Below, piece by piece: positions 45,641 through 54,059 of a stretch of DNA of 64,000 nucleotides. The position numbers were made by a program, and so were the translations under genes. The notes below the pieces were generated by a model. It saw only the letters and a program-made list of their open reading frames with translations, did not search any database and was not told the origin of the DNA. The DNA is from Solwaraspora sp. WMMA2065 (GTDB lineage: Bacteria; Actinomycetota; Actinomycetes; Mycobacteriales; Micromonosporaceae): assembly GCF_030345075.1 (NCBI RefSeq), contig NZ_CP128361.1:1364001-1428000 (forward strand), written 5' to 3'. Position 1 is the stretch's first letter. Each line of letters begins with the position of its first letter.

Positions 45641-46999
45641 ATGGAACGGCGAATCTTCGGGCTCGAAACCGAGTACGGTGTCACCTGCACCTACCGCGGC
45701 CAGCGGCGGCTGTCGCCGGACGAGGTGGCGCGCTACCTGTTCCGCCGGGTGGTCTCCTGGGGGCGGTCCAGCAACGTCTTCCTCCGCAACGGGGCCCGGC
45801 TCTACCTCGACGTCGGATCCCACCCGGAGTACGCCACCCCGGAGTGTGACTCGGTCACCGACCTGGTGGCGCACGACCGGGCCGGCGAGCGGATCCTCGA
45901 AGGGCTGCTGGTGGACGCCGAGAAGCGGCTGCACGACGAGGGCATCGCCGGCGAGATCTACCTGTTCAAGAACAACACCGACTCGGCCGGCAACTCGTAC
46001 GGCTGCCACGAGAACTACCTCGTGTCCCGGCACGGCGAGTTCGGTCGGCTGGCCGACGTGCTGATCCCGTTCCTGGTCACCCGGCAGCTCATCTGCGGCG
46101 CCGGCAAGGTCCTGCAGACGCCGCGCGGGGCGGTCTACTGCCTTTCCCAGCGGGCCGAGCACATCTGGGAGGGCGTCTCCTCGGCGACCACCCGGTCCCG
46201 GCCGATCATCAACACCCGCGACGAACCGCACGCCGACGCCGAGCGGTACCGCCGGCTGCACGTCATCGTCGGCGACTCCAACATGAACGAAGTGACCACG
46301 CTGCTCAAGGTCGGTAGCGCGGACATCGTGCTGCGGATGATCGAAGCCGGCGTCGTCATGCGGGACCTGTCGTTGGAGAACCCGATCCGGGCGATCCGCG
46401 AGGTCTCCCACGACATCACCGGCCGGCGCAAGATCCGCCTCGCCTCCAACAAGGAGGTCAGCGCGCTGGAGATCCAGCAGGAGTACCTGGCCCGGGCGAC
46501 CGAGTTCGTCGAACGCCGGGGCGGCGACCAGACCGCCAAACGGGTCGTCGAGCTGTGGGGCCGGGCACTGCGGGCGGTCGAGACCGGCGACCTGGACCCG
46601 GTCGCCCGGGAAATCGACTGGGTGACCAAGTTGAAGCTGATCGAGCGCTACCAGCGCAAGCACGATCTGCCGCTGTCCCATCCGCGGGTCGCCCAGATGG
46701 ATCTGGCGTACCACGACCTGCGCCGCGGCCGCGGGCTGTACGCGTTGCTGGAGCGGCGCGGCCAGGTCGACCGGGTGGCCACCGACCCGGAGATCTTCGA
46801 GGCGAAGGAGACACCGCCGCAGACCACCCGGGCCCGGCTGCGCGGGGAGTTCATCCGGCACGCCCAGGAGAAGCGGCGGGACTTCACCGTCGACTGGGTC
46901 CACCTCAAGCTGAACGACCAGGCCCAGCGCACCGTGCTGTGCAAGGACCCGTTCCGGGCCTACGACGAGCGGGTGGAGCGGCTGATCGCGAGCATGTGA
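45641..46999 (+). CDS. pafA: Pup--protein ligase PafA
   Basis: 452 aa carboxylate-amine ligase. [10 protein letters not shown] carries Glu9, and [22 protein letters not shown] carries catalytic Asp57; [20 protein letters not shown] and [34 protein letters not shown] are shared with Dop but without the Dop insertion loop. It activates the C-terminal Glu of Pup with ATP and links it to lysines of target proteins. In most actinobacteria pafA follows prcA more closely; here the rml locus intervenes. The C-terminal ~100 residues contact Pup in known structures. Confidence 0.97.
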   Translation: MERRIFGLETEYGVTCTYRGQRRLSPDEVARYLFRRVVSWGRSSNVFLRNGARLYLDVGSHPEYATPECDSVTDLVAHDRAGERILEGLLVDAEKRLHDEGIAGEIYLFKNNTDSAGNSYGCHENYLVSRHGEFGRLADVLIPFLVTRQLICGAGKVLQTPRGAVYCLSQRAEHIWEGVSSATTRSRPIINTRDEPHADAERYRRLHVIVGDSNMNEVTTLLKVGSADIVLRMIEAGVVMRDLSLENPIRAIREVSHDITGRRKIRLASNKEVSALEIQQEYLARATEFVERRGGDQTAKRVVELWGRALRAVETGDLDPVAREIDWVTKLKLIERYQRKHDLPLSHPRVAQMDLAYHDLRRGRGLYALLERRGQVDRVATDPEIFEAKETPPQTTRARLRGEFIRHAQEKRRDFTVDWVHLKLNDQAQRTVLCKDPFRAYDERVERLIASM

Positions 47000-47016
47000 C
47001 GGTAGGCTCACGGACG

Positions 47017-47238
47017 ATGGTTGACCCCACCCGCGACGATCCCGCGCCGCCGACGACCGCCCCCGGCCGGCCGAGTCCGTTTCCCCGGACCGAGACCTGG
47101 CTCGAGCGACGGCGCAACAAGATCGCCGCAGAGATCGCCCGCAACCGCCGCGGTGACTACACCGTGCCGACCTGGGTGCTCGCCACGGCGTTGGCGCTCA
47201 TCCTGGGTGCCTGGGCGGTCCTGATCATCGTCAGCTGA
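47017..47238 (+). CDS. Small single-span membrane protein, 73 aa
   Basis: Starts at ATG 17 bp after pafA. The N-terminus is Pro/Asp-rich, the middle is basic (LERRRNKIAAEIARNRRGDYTVP), and the C-terminus is one membrane helix (WVLATALALILGAWAVLIIVS). Topology by the positive-inside rule puts the basic segment in the cytoplasm. TAGGCT lies 8 nt before the start. I do not recognise a family; such small proteins are often found in actinobacterial genomes between pafA and pafB. Confidence 0.75.
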   Translation: MVDPTRDDPAPPTTAPGRPSPFPRTETWLERRRNKIAAEIARNRRGDYTVPTWVLATALALILGAWAVLIIVS

Positions 47239-47250
47239 GCCGGTGCCGCC

Positions 47251-47301
47251 GGGTCGGCCGTCGCCGCCGGCCAGTGCTGTCGGGTCAGCCGTCGCCGCCG
47301 G
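47251..47301 (-). repeat. Imperfect 31-bp-period duplication at the 3' end of the DUF3866 gene
   Basis: GCCGGCGGCGACGGC(T/C)GACCC occurs twice with 31-bp spacing and one mismatch. The copy inside the gene includes the last codons and the TGA; in the outer copy T to C makes CGA. Confidence 0.6.
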
Positions 47302-48382
47302 CGAGCGTCGCCGCGTGCCGGCCGGCGACCGCGCAGGCCAGGAAGTACGCGTGGTCGCCAGCCAGGTCCCGGCCCATCGTGCGCAGCGGCACCGGGCTGG
47401 CCCGCAACGCCGCGTCGAGACCGTCGGTGGCGACTCGTACCGCACGGTGCCGGCCGGCAGGGGTGACCAGCTGACGCAGCGCGGCCGTGACCTCGTCGGA
47501 GATCTCCGCCGGCAGGTCCGCCGGGACCACCAGGTCCGCCGGGGCGAGCGCCACCCGGCCGTACGCGGTGCTGCTGTGGTGCGACAGGCCGCGGTGGCGC
47601 GGCCGAGGGTCGGCGGCGGAGATGCGCAGCGCGCCGACCGGTCGTCCACCGAGTACGGCGGCGGCGTTGACCGCCTCGCCGACCCCGACGCCGGAGAAAC
47701 CCCACCTGGTGCCGGTGCCGAGGTTGCCCGGACCCTGGCAGACCACCGTCACGTCAGCGGCCAGCACGTGCCGGGCCGCCAGCAGCCCGCTGTGCACGGT
47801 GGTGGCCTCCAGATCGCCGCCGAAGCACTGGCCCACGGTCACTGTGCCGGCGAGCGTGCCGGACAGCCCGTCGAGGGTCCGGGAGAAGCCGGCGGGCAGT
47901 GCCCCGCCGTCGGTCATCACGTACCCGACCCGCAGCCGGGGGCGGTCGGCGAGGACGCCGGCGACGATTGCCGGCAGCGCCGAGTGCAGGTCGGCGGTGA
48001 CCACCGGCATCCCGGCCAGGTCCTCGGCGTCGGCCAGCACCTGTCGGTGCGGTGACGCCTCCTCGTCGACCCCGCACACGATCGCCTGCAGCGGGGTGTA
48101 GCGGGCCTTCACCAGATGCCCGTCGGAGCGGTCCCGCCCGCCCGGCGGGTCCGGCGGCAGCCGGTCCGGCACCGCCACCACCAGGGCGTACCCGCCGGTG
48201 CCGAGCCCCATCAGCAGCGCCGAGACGTTCAGCAGCACCCGGTCGCCGGGTTCGGGCTCGCCGACCAGCTCCGGGTAGGCCACCGCGCGTACCGGCTCCC
48301 CGTCGACGGCGACGTCCAGTTCGACCGCCCCCCGCCACCGCCGCCGGACCGCGGTGACCCTGCCGTCACGCCATCGCACCAT
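47285..48382 (-). CDS. DUF3866 family protein
   Basis: 365 aa. MVRWRDGRVTAVRRRWRGAVELDV, LGTGGYALVVAVPD, KARYTPLQAIVCGVDE and VTVGQCFGGDLEATTVHSGLLAARHVLAADVTVVCQGPGNLGTGTRWGFSGVGVGEAVNA match DUF3866 of actinobacteria and Firmicutes, function unknown. A GTG three codons earlier is an alternative; TAGCGT ending 7 nt before this ATG favours the later start. It is encoded opposite to the pafA-pafB genes and interrupts them. Confidence 0.88.
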   Translation of the reverse strand: MVRWRDGRVTAVRRRWRGAVELDVAVDGEPVRAVAYPELVGEPEPGDRVLLNVSALLMGLGTGGYALVVAVPDRLPPDPPGGRDRSDGHLVKARYTPLQAIVCGVDEEASPHRQVLADAEDLAGMPVVTADLHSALPAIVAGVLADRPRLRVGYVMTDGGALPAGFSRTLDGLSGTLAGTVTVGQCFGGDLEATTVHSGLLAARHVLAADVTVVCQGPGNLGTGTRWGFSGVGVGEAVNAAAVLGGRPVGALRISAADPRPRHRGLSHHSSTAYGRVALAPADLVVPADLPAEISDEVTAALRQLVTPAGRHRAVRVATDGLDAALRASPVPLRTMGRDLAGDHAYFLACAVAGRHAATLAGGDG

Positions 48383-48450
48383 GCCGGGCACGCTAACCTG
48401 CGCCCCCGTGCAGCGGCCGGGCGGGGCGGTCGCTGCACCGCCGACACTGC

Positions 48451-48456
48451 TAGCGT
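48451..48456 (+). promoter_or_regulatory. -10 hexamer of pafB (leaderless)
   Basis: TAGCGT followed by 6 nt and the GTG start of pafB. Confidence 0.55.
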
Positions 48457-48462
48457 CGTGCC

Positions 48463-49458
48463 GTGTCCCGCAACCGGACCGAACGCCTGGTCAATCTCGT
48501 GATCTGCCTGTTGTCGACGCGGCGCTTCCTGACCGCCGCGCAGATCGCCGCGACCGTACCCGGCTACGAACACGATCCGTCCGACGTCCGTGACCACGAG
48601 GCGTTCCAGCGCAAGTTCGAGCGGGACAAGGCGGAGCTGCGGGACCTCGGCGTGCCGCTGGAGACCGGCGCGGCCAGCGCCTTCGACAGCGAACCGGGCT
48701 ACCGGATCGCCCACCGCGAGTACGCGCTGCCGGAGATCCCGCTGGAGCCGGAGGAGGCCGCCGCGGTCGGCATCGCCGCCCGGCTGTGGCAGCACGCCGG
48801 GCTGGCCGCCGCCGCCTCGTCCGGGCTGGCCAAGTTGCGGGCCGCCGGCATCGACGTGGATCCGCAGGCCACCCTCGGGGTGGAACCGGTGGTCACGGTC
48901 GACCCGGCATTCGCCGCGTTGACCGCCGCGGCCCGCGACCGGCGTCCGGTGACCTTCGACTATCGGGTGCCCAGCGGCGACACCCCCACCCGGCGACGGC
49001 TGCAGCCCTGGGGGGTGGTCTGCTGGCGGGGCCGCTGGTACGTGGTCGGCCACGACCAGGACCGTGCGGCCACCCGCTGCTTCCGACTGTCCCGGGTGGT
49101 GGGCGCGGTGCGGCTCACCGGTCGGGTCGGCAGTTTCTCCCCGCCGACCGACGTCGACCTGATCAGTCACGTCGCCCGTTGGTCGGACCCGGTCGAACGT
49201 ACCGGGGTGGCCACCGTGCTGACCGGGCCGGGCCGGGCCGCCGGCCTGCGGCGCGGCGCGGAGTCCTGCGTCCCGGGCCCCGATGGGGACCGGCTGACAC
49301 TGCGCTACGCCGAGCCGGAGGCGCTCGCCGGCCAGCTGGCCAGGTACGGCGCCGACGTGCGGGTGCTCGATCCGCCGGAGCTGCGCGAGCTGGTGATCCA
49401 GCGGCTGAAGGAGATCGTGGTGGCGCACCAGCCGGCCGGTGCGGAGGTGCGAGGGTGA
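48463..49458 (+). CDS. pafB: WYL-domain transcriptional regulator PafB
   Basis: 331 aa from GTG. An N-terminal winged helix (RTERLVNLVICLLSTRRFLTAAQIAATVPGY, with FQRKFERDKAELRDLGVPLE) is followed by a WYL domain (VTFDYRVPSGDTPTRRRLQPWGVVCWRGRWYVVGHDQDRAATRCFRLSRV) and a WCX C-terminal extension. PafB with PafC forms the activator of the LexA-independent DNA-damage response, responding to single-stranded DNA in mycobacteria. It overlaps pafC by 4 bp (GTGA). Confidence 0.95.
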   Translation: MSRNRTERLVNLVICLLSTRRFLTAAQIAATVPGYEHDPSDVRDHEAFQRKFERDKAELRDLGVPLETGAASAFDSEPGYRIAHREYALPEIPLEPEEAAAVGIAARLWQHAGLAAAASSGLAKLRAAGIDVDPQATLGVEPVVTVDPAFAALTAAARDRRPVTFDYRVPSGDTPTRRRLQPWGVVCWRGRWYVVGHDQDRAATRCFRLSRVVGAVRLTGRVGSFSPPTDVDLISHVARWSDPVERTGVATVLTGPGRAAGLRRGAESCVPGPDGDRLTLRYAEPEALAGQLARYGADVRVLDPPELRELVIQRLKEIVVAHQPAGAEVRG

Positions 49459-50462
49459 CCACGTCCCGACCGACCGGCTCGCGGGCCTCCGCCGACCGGC
49501 TCGCCCGGCTGCTCAACCTGGTGCCCTACCTGCTGGCCCGGCCGGGCGTGGAGATCGCCCAGGCCGCCGCCGACCTGGGCACCACCGCGCGTCAACTGCG
49601 GGAGGACCTGGAGCTGCTGTGGGTCTGCGGGCTGCCCGGCTACGGTCCGGGCGACCTGATCGACATGGCGTTCGACGGCGACCGGGTGACGATCACCTAC
49701 GACGCCGGCATCGACCGACCGTTGCGGCTGACGCCGGACGAGGCTCTGGCCCTGGTGGTGGCGCTGCGGATGCTGGCCGAGACGCCGGGGCTGGCCAACC
49801 GGGACGCCGTCGAGCGGGCACTGGCCAAGATCGAGGACGCGGCGGGCGAGTCGGCCGGCGCCCCGGTCGCGGTACGCCTGCCCGGAGACACGGCCCGGCT
49901 GGACCGGCTGCGGTCGGCGGCACAGAGCGGCCGGGCGGTACGGATCACCTACTACACGGCGGCCCGCGACGAGACCACCGACCGGGTCGTCGACCCGATC
50001 CGGGTGCTCATGATCGGCGGTCGGGGCTATCTGGAGGCCTGGTGCCGGCGGGCCGAGGCGGTCCGGCTGTTCCGGGCCGACCGGGTCGACGCCCTGGTCG
50101 AGCTCGACCAGCCGGCCGCCGTACCGCCGCAGGCCGGTCGGCACGAACCCCGGGAGGCCGCGTTCCAGCCGACGCCGGGCCTGCCGTCGGTGGTCCTGCG
50201 GGTCGGCCGGTGCGGTCGGTGGATCACCGAGTACTACCCGTGCGAGGACGTCCGGGTCGAACCGAACGGCGAGTGGCTGGTCACCATGCGGGTCACCGAT
50301 CTGGCCTGGGCCCGCCGGTTCGTCCTCGGGCTGGGCCCGGACGTGACGGTGGTCGCTCCGGTGCAGCTGGTCGCGCAGGTGCACGCGGCCGCGTCCGCCG
50401 CGCTTGCTGCGTACGCCGTTCCCGGTGGTGCACCGGCTGCGGACCTGTCCGCTAGCGGCTAG
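49455..50462 (+). CDS. pafC: WYL-domain transcriptional regulator PafC
   Basis: 335 aa from GTG. The helix-turn-helix (RLARLLNLVPYLLARPGVEIAQAAADLGTTARQLREDLELLW) and WYL core (VRITYYTAARDETTDRVVDPIRVLMIGGRGYLEAWCRRAEAVRLFRADRVDALV) are clear, followed by WCX. It partners PafB to activate DNA-repair genes after damage. Its TAG stop is also the first three bases of the presumed -10 box of the next gene. Confidence 0.95.
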   Translation: MTTSRPTGSRASADRLARLLNLVPYLLARPGVEIAQAAADLGTTARQLREDLELLWVCGLPGYGPGDLIDMAFDGDRVTITYDAGIDRPLRLTPDEALALVVALRMLAETPGLANRDAVERALAKIEDAAGESAGAPVAVRLPGDTARLDRLRSAAQSGRAVRITYYTAARDETTDRVVDPIRVLMIGGRGYLEAWCRRAEAVRLFRADRVDALVELDQPAAVPPQAGRHEPREAAFQPTPGLPSVVLRVGRCGRWITEYYPCEDVRVEPNGEWLVTMRVTDLAWARRFVLGLGPDVTVVAPVQLVAQVHAAASAALAAYAVPGGAPAADLSASG

Positions 50463-50465
50463 TCT
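50460..50465 (+). promoter_or_regulatory. -10 hexamer of the 83-aa membrane-protein gene, overlapping the pafC stop
   Basis: TAGTCT; the first TAG is the pafC stop codon, and 6 nt separate the hexamer from the GTG. Confidence 0.5.
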
Positions 50466-50471
50466 GCTCAG

Positions 50472-50723
50472 GTGCTGACCTGGATCGTTCTCGCCGTGCT
50501 GGGATGCGCGCTGTTGGTGCTCGTCGCGGCGGTCCGTCCGGTGCTGACCCGGTTGCCCGCGCTGCGCCGTGCCGCGCTCGCCCTGCAGCGCCGCCAGGGC
50601 GAAGCCGAGGCGTTGGCGGCGCAGGCCGAGCGGTTGCAGCTGCGGCTGGCGGAGATGGAGCAGAGCCTGGCGGCCACCACCCGGCCCGGACGGCCCGGGG
50701 ACCGGCCGGACAACCCCGGCTGA
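50472..50723 (+). CDS. Small membrane-anchored coiled-coil protein, 83 aa
   Basis: From GTG. One N-terminal membrane helix (LTWIVLAVLGCALLVLVAAV), then a helical region (RRAALALQRRQGEAEALAAQAERLQLRLAEMEQSLAATT) with coiled-coil heptads and a Pro/Gly/Asp tail. No family is recognised. It lies between pafC and tatA; a general structural similarity to TatA/TatB (helix plus amphipathic region) is noticeable, but the first helix lacks a Tat-type Gly/Pro hinge pattern. Confidence 0.75.
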   Translation: MLTWIVLAVLGCALLVLVAAVRPVLTRLPALRRAALALQRRQGEAEALAAQAERLQLRLAEMEQSLAATTRPGRPGDRPDNPG

Positions 50724-50929
50724 CCAGCCGGTCACGCCGGCCTGGCCTGTTCGGCCAGTGCCTGCGAAGCGCCGGTCAGCGTTGTGCCGTCCGTGGTTGA
50801 CGGGTCGGTTGATCGTGGTTGAGACTTCACCGACCAGGCCAGATTGACCCGGTCTGGCAGGTGGCGGACCCCGCGAACGCACGTACGATAGGGCTCGTCA
50901 CCACCCGACGCACCGACTGGAGCTATGCC

Positions 50930-51232
50930 ATGCATGCCCTGAAGCCGTGGCACATCGCCGTACTTGTGGTCGTGCTGATCCTGCTCTTCGGCGCCAAGCG
51001 GCTGCCGGACGCGGCGCGGTCACTCGGCCGATCCCTGCGGATCATCAAGGCCGAGACGAAGAGCCTCGCCGACGACGACAAGGACCTCGCCGAGAAGGCC
51101 GACGCCCAGCACGGCCGCGCGCCGTACCAGGCCGAGCCGGTGATCGAGCCGACCAGCGTGCATCAGCCGGGCTACCAGCCACCGCCGGCCCCGGCGGCCG
51201 ATCAGCCGCAGCGCGTCCGCGACGCCAACTGA
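50930..51232 (+). CDS. tatA: Sec-independent translocase subunit TatA
   Basis: 100 aa. The single membrane helix and hinge [40 protein letters not shown] is the TatA signature (FGAKRLPD). The amphipathic helix follows, then an acidic and Pro-rich tail. Many copies assemble with TatC into the twin-arginine pore for folded proteins. GGAG lies 8 nt upstream. tatC follows after 18 bp. Confidence 0.95.
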   Translation: MHALKPWHIAVLVVVLILLFGAKRLPDAARSLGRSLRIIKAETKSLADDDKDLAEKADAQHGRAPYQAEPVIEPTSVHQPGYQPPPAPAADQPQRVRDAN

Positions 51233-51250
51233 CCGGAAAGGTCTCCTGCC

Positions 51251-52210
51251 GTGGGCTTCGCCCTGCGTCGGCGCGGTCCGAGCAAGTTCGACCGTGCCTC
51301 CGACGGCTCGATGACCCTGATCGAGCACTTTCGTGAGCTGCGTACCCGACTGTTCTGGGCCTCGCTGGCGATCGTCGTCGGGCTGATCGTCGGATTCTTC
51401 CTCGCCGAACCGGCGTTCCAACTGCTCAAGCAGCCGTACTGCCAGCTGCCCGGCACTGGCGAGACGACCGCAGACGGCACCTGCCGGGAGTTCCTGCAGC
51501 TGTCTCCGGCTGACGGCTTCGTCCTGAAGCTGAAGCTGGCGCTCTGGATCGGCCTGATCGTCGGCGGCCCGGTCTGGCTCTACCAGCTCTGGGCGTTCAT
51601 CGCTCCCGGCCTGCACCGGCACGAACGCAGATGGGCGTACGTCTTCGTCTCCATCGCGGCACCGCTGTTCCTGGCCGGCGCCATGCTTGCCTACTTCGTC
51701 GTCGACAAAGGGCTGGCGTTCCTGCTCGAATCCGGCGTCACCGGCCTGTCTACCCAGCTCGAGGTCACCCGGTACATCTCGTTCGTGACCACGATGATCC
51801 TGCTGTTCGGGGTCGCGTTCGAGTTCCCGCTGGTGCTGTTGATGCTCAACTTCACCGGCGTGGTCAGCGCACGCCGCCTGCTCAGCTGGTGGCGCGCGGT
51901 GGTCTTCGTCTGCTTCGCCTTCGCAGCGGTCGCCACCCCGGACCCCGGCCCCTTCGGGATGACCCTGCTGGCGGCGTGTCTGGCGCTGTTGTACTTCGTC
52001 GCGGTCGGGGTGGCGTTCCTCAACGACAAGCGCCGTGGTCGCGGCAAGGAGGTGTACGCCGGGTTGGACGACGACGAGGCGTCGCCGCTGGACGACGACC
52101 CGCAGCCGGTCGCGGTCGCCGAGCGGACCGAGACGGTCACCCCGGTCGTGCCGACCCAGCCGGTGCCGAAGCCGTTGCCGATCGAGCGTCGCTACGACGA
52201 CATGACGTGA
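51251..52210 (+). CDS. tatC: Sec-independent translocase subunit TatC
   Basis: 319 aa with six membrane helices. The N-terminal MTLIEHFRELRTRLFWASLAI and the LSPADGFVLKLKLALWIGLIVGGPVWLYQLWAFIAPGLHRHERRWA motif (the highly conserved TatC core that recognises the twin-arginine signal) are present, with the Glu/Pro-containing loops. The C-terminal cytoplasmic extension (after ~255, charged, Pro-rich) is typical of actinobacteria. It overlaps the lipid-kinase gene by 4 bp. Confidence 0.96.
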   Translation: MGFALRRRGPSKFDRASDGSMTLIEHFRELRTRLFWASLAIVVGLIVGFFLAEPAFQLLKQPYCQLPGTGETTADGTCREFLQLSPADGFVLKLKLALWIGLIVGGPVWLYQLWAFIAPGLHRHERRWAYVFVSIAAPLFLAGAMLAYFVVDKGLAFLLESGVTGLSTQLEVTRYISFVTTMILLFGVAFEFPLVLLMLNFTGVVSARRLLSWWRAVVFVCFAFAAVATPDPGPFGMTLLAACLALLYFVAVGVAFLNDKRRGRGKEVYAGLDDDEASPLDDDPQPVAVAERTETVTPVVPTQPVPKPLPIERRYDDMT

Positions 52211-53136
52211 CCGGGCCGGCCGGCGGTCCGTCCGCCGTCGTGCCCGGCTCGGTGGCGGTGCTGGCGAACCCGAATGCCGGCCGCAGCCGGCACTCGGCCG
52301 TCCTGCCGCTGGTCCGCGAGGCGCTGGCGGCGACCGGTCGGCCGGTGCGGCTGCTGACCGCCGCCACCGCCGACCGGGCGGCGAGCGCCTGCCGGGCCGC
52401 GGTGGACGGCGGTGCGGCCGCGGTGGTGACCCTCGGCGGCGACGGCACCGTGCACCTTGCCCTGCAGGCGCTCGCCGGCACCGACGTCCCGCTGGGTCCG
52501 GTGCCGACCGGCACCGGCAACGACTTCGCCGCCTGCACCGGTTTTCCGGCCGATCCGGCCCGCGCGGCGGCGGTGATCGCCGCCGCTCTGGCCGTCGGCC
52601 GGAGCCGGCCCGTCGACCTGGCCCGGGTGTCCGCACCGGGCCGACCGGACCGGTGGTTCGGCGCGGTGCTGGCGGCCGGGTTCGACGCGGTCGTCAACGA
52701 GCGGGCCAATCGGATGCGCTGGCCGGCCGGGCCGCGCCGGTACGATCTGGCGGTCCCGGTCGAGCTGGCCCGGCTGCGGCCGCGCCGTTACCGGATGGTG
52801 TGCGACGGCGAGCCGGACGAGTTCGACGCGGTGTTGGTCGCGGTCGGCAACTGCGCCAGCTACGGCGGCGGGATGCGGATCTGCCCAGCGGCTGACCCGA
52901 CCGACGGCCTGCTCGACGTGGTGGTGGCCGGGCCGGTCACCCGCCGTACGCTGATCCGGATCAAGCCGCAGGTCCGTCGGGGCGGCCACGTCGACCACCC
53001 GATGGTGCGCAGTCTCCGGGCCCGCCAGGTGACGATCGACGCGCCGGACCTGGTCTGCTACGCCGACGGTGAACGGCTCGGGCCGCTGCCGGTGACCGTC
53101 ACCGCCGTGCCGGGAGCACTGCGGCTGCTGTGGTGA
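52207..53136 (+). CDS. Diacylglycerol kinase-family (DgkB/YegS-like) lipid kinase
   Basis: 309 aa from GTG. VAVLANPNAGRSRHSAVLPLVREAL, VVTLGGDGTVHLALQALAG (GGDGT catalytic motif) and LGPVPTGTGNDFAACTGFP are characteristic of the DAGK catalytic domain; VLVAVGNCASYGGGMRICPAADPTDGLLDVVV completes it. It phosphorylates diacylglycerol or a related lipid. It is co-translated with tatC. Its TGA abuts the opposing stop of the HAD gene (TGATCA) with no gap. Confidence 0.92.
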   Translation: MTGPAGGPSAVVPGSVAVLANPNAGRSRHSAVLPLVREALAATGRPVRLLTAATADRAASACRAAVDGGAAAVVTLGGDGTVHLALQALAGTDVPLGPVPTGTGNDFAACTGFPADPARAAAVIAAALAVGRSRPVDLARVSAPGRPDRWFGAVLAAGFDAVVNERANRMRWPAGPRRYDLAVPVELARLRPRRYRMVCDGEPDEFDAVLVAVGNCASYGGGMRICPAADPTDGLLDVVVAGPVTRRTLIRIKPQVRRGGHVDHPMVRSLRARQVTIDAPDLVCYADGERLGPLPVTVTAVPGALRLLW

Positions 53137-53916
53137 TCACCGGTCCGGTTCCCCGGTGGCCAGGTCGAGCACGGCGGCGAGTCCGTTGGCCCGGCCCGGG
53201 TCGGCCGCCGGCAGCACCAGCGCCGCGCAGCCGGCCCGTACGGCGCCCGCGTCGGCCGGGGTGTCGCCCACCATCAGCGTCCGCTCCGGGTCGACCCGCA
53301 GCATCCCGCAGGCCCGCAGGAAGATCGCCGGGTCGGGTTTGCAGCGGCCCACCTCGTAGGACAACGCCCAGGCGTCGATCAGGTCGGCCAGGCCCCAGGC
53401 GGCGAAGTGCGGGCGGATGTCGAAGCCGATGTTGCTGACCACGGCGACCGGCACCCCGGCGGCGTGCAGGGCCCGTAGCGTCGCGGCGGTGTCCGCGTAC
53501 GGCAGCCACCCGTCCGGTCCGAGCAGCCGCTGATAGAGGGCGTCGGCCAGCCCGTCCACCCCGCTGTCGACCGTCGCGGCCAGCCCGGTGTACGCGGCCC
53601 GGTGCGCCTGCGGGTACAGGTCGCGGTCGGCCCACACCTCGGCAAGCTGCGCGGGCACCCGGGTGGGCAGCGGCCCGCCGGCCCGGCCGGCGGTCAGCAG
53701 CCGGTCGGCGAGGACGGTCGCCCGCCCCCGGTCCAGGGTCACCCCGCACGCCTCGGCACCCTGGACGACCCAGCGGACCGGGTCCTCGACCTGGGCGAGG
53801 GTGCCGTGGAAGTCGAACAGGACCGCCTCGACCGGGCGGCGTCGCGGCCGGGCGGCCGGTTCGTACCCGGGACCGGCGGATACGTCGTCGCGGGGGCGTT
53901 CGGGATGATCCGGCAC
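53137..53916 (-). CDS. HAD-superfamily hydrolase
   Basis: 259 aa from a GTG (TAGGGT ends 6 nt before it). Motif I EAVLFDFHGTLAQVED (second Asp replaced by His, DFHGT), motif II VAVVSNIGFD, motif III CKPDPAIFL and motif IV MVGDTPADAGA are present. The His instead of Asp at the second motif-I position occurs in some HAD phosphohydrolases and may change specificity. The first ~25 residues are a Pro/Arg-rich extension. Confidence 0.88.
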   Translation of the reverse strand: MPDHPERPRDDVSAGPGYEPAARPRRRPVEAVLFDFHGTLAQVEDPVRWVVQGAEACGVTLDRGRATVLADRLLTAGRAGGPLPTRVPAQLAEVWADRDLYPQAHRAAYTGLAATVDSGVDGLADALYQRLLGPDGWLPYADTAATLRALHAAGVPVAVVSNIGFDIRPHFAAWGLADLIDAWALSYEVGRCKPDPAIFLRACGMLRVDPERTLMVGDTPADAGAVRAGCAALVLPAADPGRANGLAAVLDLATGEPDR

Positions 53917-53922
53917 GCCTGC

Positions 53923-53928
53923 ACCCTA
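53923..53928 (-). promoter_or_regulatory. -10 hexamer of the HAD gene (leaderless)
   Basis: TAGGGT on the minus strand, 6 nt before the GTG. Confidence 0.5.
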
Positions 53929-54047
53929 TCGAGCCGGCTCGGCGGCCCGGTAGGTTGCCCTAACCCGAGTGACTGCCGCCGCTGCTCGACCCTCGGCGCC
54001 CAGGAGTGACGAGACCCCTGACCGGGACGCCACCGGCCGGCTGCGAT

Positions 54048-54053
54048 TAATCT
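54048..54053 (+). promoter_or_regulatory. -10 hexamer of helY (leaderless)
   Basis: TAATCT followed by 6 nt and the ATG. Confidence 0.55.
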
Positions 54054-54059
54054 TGCGGT

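Noticed and set aside
45200-47011. 603-codon open frame opposite rmlC and pafA
   Set aside because: Antisense shadow of two well-identified genes; typical of high-GC third-position bias.
53134-53139. Stop codons of the lipid kinase and HAD genes abutting as TGATCA
   Set aside because: Both genes are well supported and zero-gap convergent ends are common in compact genomes; no special meaning.
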